Positions 7,388 through 10,872 of a stretch of 10,872 nucleotides of DNA are shown here, in pieces. Both the position numbers and the translations under genes were made by a program. The first letter of the stretch is position 1; each line of letters starts with the position of its first letter. The notes under the pieces were generated by a model. That model was not told where the DNA came from, did no database searches, and saw only the letters and a program-made list of their open reading frames with translations. Origin of the DNA: Acutalibacter sp. Its GTDB lineage: Bacteria > Bacillota > Clostridia > Oscillospirales > Acutalibacteraceae. The stretch is from NCBI GenBank assembly GCA_022801475.1, contig JAAWSH010000028.1, positions 1 to 10,872 of the forward strand, read 5' to 3'.

Positions 7388-7438
7388 ATCCTCCCTGACC
7401 CAGGAATGATGAATTTTTTGTAAAAGTTTTGGCATAGC

Positions 7439-7476
7439 AAAAGAGCCAGGCAGCCCTGGGGGCAATCCGGCTCTTT
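7439..7476 (-). terminator. Hairpin terminator candidate between the GRE operon and the RND gene
   Basis: AAAGAGCC pairs perfectly with GGCTCTTT across a 21-nt interior. On the minus strand two extra G-C pairs can form next to a bulged T, and the stem ends in TTTTG. This is a reasonable terminator for the glycyl radical enzyme operon, lying before the RND promoter region. The A-tract before and T-tract after would let it work on either strand. Confidence 0.5.
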
Positions 7477-7524
7477 ACTGAAAGAGAGAATACGGGACAG
7501 GCCGCGCGGTTTATAGTTAACACA

Positions 7525-7555
7525 GTTCAAAAGAGGTAGAATACCTCTTTTGAAC
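7525..7555. repeat. Perfect 14-bp inverted repeat with a 3-nt loop
   Basis: GTTCAAAAGAGGTA and TACCTCTTTTGAAC are exact reverse complements separated by three bases. In RNA this gives a long uninterrupted hairpin 46-76 nt after the activating-enzyme stop. The stem carries its own A4 and T4 tracts, so a core GAGGTA/TACCTC hairpin with a short U tract could terminate on either strand. It could also be a transcript-end stabiliser or a protein-binding palindrome. The structure is certain; the role is inferred. Confidence 0.6.
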
Positions 7556-7577
7556 CAGGCGGCATAGTCGCCCAGCT

Positions 7578-7603
7578 TGAAAATCGGTACATAACGATTT
7601 TTA
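7578..7603 (-). other. AT-rich hairpin overlapping the activating-enzyme stop codon
   Basis: AAAATCG (7580-7586) pairs with CGATTTT (7595-7601), extendable by one G-T and one A-T pair over an 8-nt loop. It begins within the TAA stop of the activating enzyme and ends in four U on the minus-strand transcript. It is the first of three tandem hairpins after the operon. It is too AT-rich to be a strong terminator alone. Confidence 0.35.
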
Positions 7604-8503
7604 AGTGTGGTTACTATAGCGTCCTTCCGTTTTTTCCTGCCACTGGCGCTTTTTCTCTGGCGGCACGGTCTTTAGCTCCGCCAGGGCATAGTCCTGGCCC
7701 AGGGCCTCCCACTTGGTTTTGCCAATGTCGTGGTAGGCCATTATCTCCACGCTCTCAATGCAGCCGTGTCCCTCTCGCAGCTCCCGGATGGCCGCGAAGT
7801 GCTCCTCCCGGTCGTTAACCTTAGGAATAATGGGGCAGCGCAATGCCACCCGGGCGCCCATCTGGTCCAGCAGGGCCAGAGAGTCCAGCACCGGCTCCAG
7901 CGGGGCCCCGGTCCAGCATTTGTGCTCCTGGGGGTCGCTGTGCTTGAAATCCAACAAAAACAGGTCCGTCCCCTCCGCCAGGGCTTTCAGCCGCTCTGGG
8001 GCCACCAGGCCGTTGGTCTCCAGGGCTGTATGGTAGCCCCGCTCCTTGCAGGCGGCCAGCAGCTCCATCAAAAAGTCGAACTGCACCGAGGCCTCTCCCC
8101 CGGAGAAGGTGACCCCGCCCCCTGAGGACCGGTAGTACTTGGCGTCTTTGTCCACCTCCGCCATCACCTGGGCGGCGTCCATCTCCCGGCCCGAGAGCTC
8201 CAGGGCCCCGTTGGGGCAAAGGTCCGCGCAGCGCCCGCAGGCCGCGCATTTTCCCCGGTGGAAAACATGCCCTGCCTCTCCCACCTGGTGGGCCCCCTGG
8301 GGGCAGGCGGTACAGGCCCCGCAGCGGGCGCACTTTTCCGGCCGGTACAAAAGCTGGGGCTGGGGAGAAAAGCTCTCCGGGTTGTGGCACCAGGCACAGC
8401 GCATATTACAGCCCTTTAGGAACACCGTGGTGCGGATGCCCGGGCCGTCGTACACGCAGAAGCGCTGAATATCGAACACAATGCCAGTGGTTTTAGGCTC
8501 CAT
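7601..8503 (-). CDS. Glycyl radical enzyme activating enzyme (radical SAM, PflA/CutD-like)
   Basis: This 300-residue cytosolic radical-SAM enzyme would install the glycyl radical on the GRE encoded just upstream, using S-adenosylmethionine and a reduced [4Fe-4S] cluster. Signatures are IVFDIQRF at 8-15, DGPGIRTTVFLKGC at 19-32, the SAM-cluster CX3CX2C with Cys32, Cys36 and Cys39, and SGGE at 134-137. A ferredoxin-like insert holds Cys58/61/64/67 and Cys86/89/92/96. This auxiliary-cluster insert is typical of activases for dehydratase- and decarboxylase-type GREs and absent from classical PflA (about 246 aa). Start choice: the ATG at 8503 has GAGAGGA 6 nt upstream and gives the family's usual N-terminus; an ATG at 8518 would add five residues. 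It overlaps the GRE stop by 11 bp, implying translational coupling. Confidence 0.94.
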   Translation of the reverse strand: MEPKTTGIVFDIQRFCVYDGPGIRTTVFLKGCNMRCAWCHNPESFSPQPQLLYRPEKCARCGACTACPQGAHQVGEAGHVFHRGKCAACGRCADLCPNGALELSGREMDAAQVMAEVDKDAKYYRSSGGGVTFSGGEASVQFDFLMELLAACKERGYHTALETNGLVAPERLKALAEGTDLFLLDFKHSDPQEHKCWTGAPLEPVLDSLALLDQMGARVALRCPIIPKVNDREEHFAAIRELREGHGCIESVEIMAYHDIGKTKWEALGQDYALAELKTVPPEKKRQWQEKTEGRYSNHT

Positions 8504-10745
8504 AGGTAGTCCTCTCAATGATCTCCCGCTGGACGATGGGGTTCAGGGTGACGAACCGGGCGGAGAAGCCGCCAATGCGCACCAGCAGGTTCTGGTAGTT
8601 TTCTGGGTGGACCATAGCGTTTTCCAGGTCCTCCTTGCCCACCACGCACAGGTTGGTCTGCACGCCGCCGTTCTGGTAAAAGGCCTTCAGCACCGCGCCC
8701 ACCTTGTCCATGGACCCAGCGAACAGCTCCTTGGTAAAGCGCACGTTGTTGATGACCCCCACGTGTTTGGTATTGTCAAACTTGGACATGGAGTTCAGCA
8801 GGGCTGTAACGCCGCATTTGTCCGCACCGATAGACGCTCCGTTGGCGTTGGCCATAGGCGCGCCTTTGTGGCGGCCGCAGGCTGAAGCGGAGCAGAAGTT
8901 GCCCCACTCGGCACTCATGGAGTTGTTCACGCTGACAATATTATACCTGTGCAGCCCGGCTTTTTCCCCGGCCTGGCTGGTCACGCGGCCCAGGTCGCCG
9001 AACAGCCGCACGGCCATCGCGTCGGCAGTTTCCTGGTCGTTGCCGTATTTGGGGGCGTCTAGGCAGAGGCGGCGCACGTCCTCGTGGCCCTCAAAGTCCT
9101 GGTCCAAAATCTCCACCATCTGGCCCAGGGTCAGGCGCTTCTCCTCATAGACCAGCTGTTTGATGGCCGTCAGGCTGTCGGCGCAGCTGATAATGCCGAA
9201 CATCTCGCTGGAGGCGTTCAGGTACCGCACGCCCCCCTCAAAGGCAGCCTTGCCCCGGGCAATGCAGTCGTCCAGCAGCAGGCTTAGGTGCAGGTAGGGG
9301 GCGTCCTCCCCGGCGATTTGATAGTTCAGGTACTTTTGCACCGCGTACTTCTCAATCACTGGCCGCAGCTGGCCCATCACCGCGCCATACAGCTTTTCAA
9401 AGCTGTCCAGCTCATCCAGCCCGCCGGTTTTCTCCCCGCAGAACACCCCGTGGTACGAGTCCACCCCGTTGTGCAGGGCCAGGTCCAGGGCCTTTAGGGC
9501 GTTGATGCCGTTGTTGGGGGTGCCCACGCTGTAGCCCACCAGCACATACTCGCCGCAGCCAAAGGGCACGTACTGCTCCGCCTCGGCCCGGCTGACGCCA
9601 TAGACCTTCTCCACAGCGGGCACATTGGTGTCGTCGGAATAGATGATGGGGAAGGTGGTCCCCTCGGCGTTGACCTCCATGGCCTTTTGGAACACCGCCT
9701 CGCTCATGCCGGTATAGTACCGCAGGGTCAGCTGGGGCACAGTCTCCCGAAAACGCCGGGAGGCCTCCATAATAGCCATAGCCAGCCGGTCGGCCTCTTC
9801 CGGGTGGCGGCGGCCCACCCCGCCGATGATCACCCGGCAGTCGTGGATCTTGTTGATCTCCTTAAAGTGCTTATATAGGTAGAGAATGATCTCTACCCCC
9901 TCTTCCTCCGTAATGCGCCCGACGTCCAGGTCGGCGGCGTACAGGGGGCCCAGGTAGTCGTCCATGCGGCTGTAGTTCATCAGGTCGCAGCTGACGGAGT
10001 AAATCCACATCAGCTGCACGCCCTCCAGGAAAGTGGCCGGCGGGTTATGCTGTATGTGGCAAAGGGCCTGGGCCATCCGCTCAAAGCGCCGGCGGGCGGC
10101 GGGGTCCCCTGCGTTTTGGGCCATTTCCTCCGCCTGGGCCTGGTAGCGGGCGCAGGCCTGCCGCAGGCTCTCCATCCACATTTTCAGCGCCGTATAGAAG
10201 GAGCTCTCCCCCCGGCGCTGTACCATGCCGTCAATCTCCCGGTCCAGGCCGTCAAAGCCCAGCTGGATCAGCTTTTCAAAGTCTAGGTTGGTGCCCGCTA
10301 CCCGGCAGTCGCAGTTGCCCACCCCGGGGCTGGCGTAGCCCTTGGGGGGCACGTAGCCGTAGCGGCTGGCAAAGGCCAGGTCCAGCTTGCGGGCGGTGTG
10401 CTCCTCGTGCCAGTAGTTTTGCAGGGCCTGGCACTGGTACACCTCCTGGGCGCTCAGCTGGTCCCCGCACTGGCCCAGAGCCTGGGCAAAGTCGAACTCA
10501 TTAAAATAGTAGGTATAACAGCCCCCCACCATGGCGGAGTAGCCCCCCACCTGAGAGGTAAAGCCCAGGTAGCCGTGTTCATACCGGCCGGCAATGCCGT
10601 CGTTTTCGTCAATAGGGACCAGAATGTTTTTCAGCTGAAGGTCCATGCAGCGGGCCTCCCGCAGGTAGATGTCGCCCTGGTTTTCCCGGTAGATCCGGGA
10701 GAACTCCAGGGCGTCGCGAAGCTTTTGGACTGGGGTTTTATACAT
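8493..10745 (-). CDS. Glycyl radical enzyme of unassigned substrate class
   Basis: This 750-residue cytosolic, oxygen-sensitive enzyme belongs to the pyruvate formate-lyase/diol dehydratase superfamily. The C-terminal glycyl radical motif is RIGGFSARF at 723-731, with Gly726 the predicted radical site. The active-site thiyl loop is FGCGEYV at 395-401, with Cys397 the thiyl Cys and Glu399 at the position of the catalytic Glu in GCVEP-type dehydratases. PFL has a Cys-Cys pair here, so it is not PFL. Other landmarks are GRITEEEG near 276-283, GTPNNGINALKALDLALHNG at 408-427 and MANANGASIGADKCGVTALL at 631-650. Length is slightly below diol and choline lyases (about 780-850). Ribosome binding site AAAGGAGG precedes the ATG by 9 nt. 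The activase follows with overlapping frames. No microcompartment or dehydrogenase genes are visible to hint at substrate. The superfamily is certain; the reaction (dehydration, decarboxylation or lyase) is unknown. Confidence 0.93.
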   Translation of the reverse strand: MYKTPVQKLRDALEFSRIYRENQGDIYLREARCMDLQLKNILVPIDENDGIAGRYEHGYLGFTSQVGGYSAMVGGCYTYYFNEFDFAQALGQCGDQLSAQEVYQCQALQNYWHEEHTARKLDLAFASRYGYVPPKGYASPGVGNCDCRVAGTNLDFEKLIQLGFDGLDREIDGMVQRRGESSFYTALKMWMESLRQACARYQAQAEEMAQNAGDPAARRRFERMAQALCHIQHNPPATFLEGVQLMWIYSVSCDLMNYSRMDDYLGPLYAADLDVGRITEEEGVEIILYLYKHFKEINKIHDCRVIIGGVGRRHPEEADRLAMAIMEASRRFRETVPQLTLRYYTGMSEAVFQKAMEVNAEGTTFPIIYSDDTNVPAVEKVYGVSRAEAEQYVPFGCGEYVLVGYSVGTPNNGINALKALDLALHNGVDSYHGVFCGEKTGGLDELDSFEKLYGAVMGQLRPVIEKYAVQKYLNYQIAGEDAPYLHLSLLLDDCIARGKAAFEGGVRYLNASSEMFGIISCADSLTAIKQLVYEEKRLTLGQMVEILDQDFEGHEDVRRLCLDAPKYGNDQETADAMAVRLFGDLGRVTSQAGEKAGLHRYNIVSVNNSMSAEWGNFCSASACGRHKGAPMANANGASIGADKCGVTALLNSMSKFDNTKHVGVINNVRFTKELFAGSMDKVGAVLKAFYQNGGVQTNLCVVGKEDLENAMVHPENYQNLLVRIGGFSARFVTLNPIVQREIIERTTYGA
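8510..8516 (-). promoter_or_regulatory. Ribosome binding site deciding the activating-enzyme start
   Basis: GAGAGGA on the minus strand lies 6 nt before the ATG at 8503, inside the last codons of the GRE frame. A competing GGGAG upstream of the ATG at 8518 is weaker, so the shorter 300-residue product is preferred. Confidence 0.6.
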
Positions 10746-10754
10746 GGTCAGGTT

Positions 10755-10762
10755 CCTCCTTT
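10755..10762 (-). promoter_or_regulatory. Ribosome binding site of the glycyl radical enzyme
   Basis: AAAGGAGG on the minus strand, 9 nt before the ATG at 10745, is a strong site that supports this start. Confidence 0.8.
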
Positions 10763-10872
10763 GAAATTGTATTTCATTTTATATTGTTGGTTTGCATTTT
10801 GAGGTGGCGCTTTGTTTCTTCCGCTGGATGGCTTTTTTGCCGATCTCTTTTCTGTTGGGTTTTTCTGGCTGC
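10763..10872 (-). other. Upstream region of the GRE operon; possible tail of a further gene
   Basis: This A-rich minus-strand leader contains TATAAA and TACAAT strings but no -35 at proper spacing, so no promoter can be fixed. All three minus frames are open from the window edge. One reads a lysine-rich tail ending KQSATSKCKPTI before TAA at about 10780, and could be the C-terminus of an upstream gene. The stretch is too short to decide. Confidence 0.25.

Noticed and set aside
8504..8518. ATG at 8518 as the activase start
   Set aside because: It would make the strong GAGAGGA part of the coding sequence and add five residues not typical of the family; it cannot be fully excluded.
8493..10745. 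Annotation of the GRE as pyruvate formate-lyase (pflB)
   Set aside because: PFL needs adjacent Cys-Cys at the active site; here the loop is GCGEY, and the partner activase carries a ferredoxin-like insert absent from PflA.
1..10872. Mobile elements, CRISPR arrays, tRNA or rRNA genes
   Set aside because: No transposase or integrase frames, no regularly spaced direct repeats and no tRNA- or rRNA-like segments were recognised.

Overview
All genes in this window lie on the minus strand. The GC-rich coding sequence, strong AGGAGG-type ribosome binding sites, an oxygen-sensitive glycyl radical enzyme with its activase, and the protein families present suggest an anaerobic clostridial Firmicute, most likely a gut Oscillospiraceae/Ruminococcaceae relative. 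This assignment comes from protein style and context only; no rRNA is present.

In transcription order (high to low coordinate): a 750-residue glycyl radical enzyme (GRE, 8493-10745) overlaps its radical-SAM activating enzyme (7601-8503). The two form a self-contained module closed by a run of inverted repeats at 7439-7603. A monocistronic-looking 1358-residue RND-family transporter follows (3238-7314), with a perfect TATAAT-type element upstream and a possible hairpin terminator downstream. Then come the adenine glycosylase mutY (2030-3088), a CE2-like SGNH esterase (794-1897), the 5'-deoxynucleotidase yfbR 9 bp further on (128-784), and the first codons of another gene cut by the left edge (1-23).

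Two items stand out. First, the RND protein is about 300 residues longer than AcrB-type pumps. The excess is one continuous, mostly helical, heptad-rich insertion (residues about 197-516) placed in what would be the outer-membrane-channel docking subdomain. No adaptor or outer-membrane gene is adjacent. In a single-membrane cell this could be a built-in wall-spanning stalk, which is an inference. Second, the GRE has the catalytic Cys and radical Gly but an unusual active-site string (GCGEY), so its substrate cannot be assigned to a characterised GRE class by eye. The mutY and yfbR genes are a DNA-repair and nucleotide-pool pair. The esterase between them has no signal peptide and no obvious link to either.
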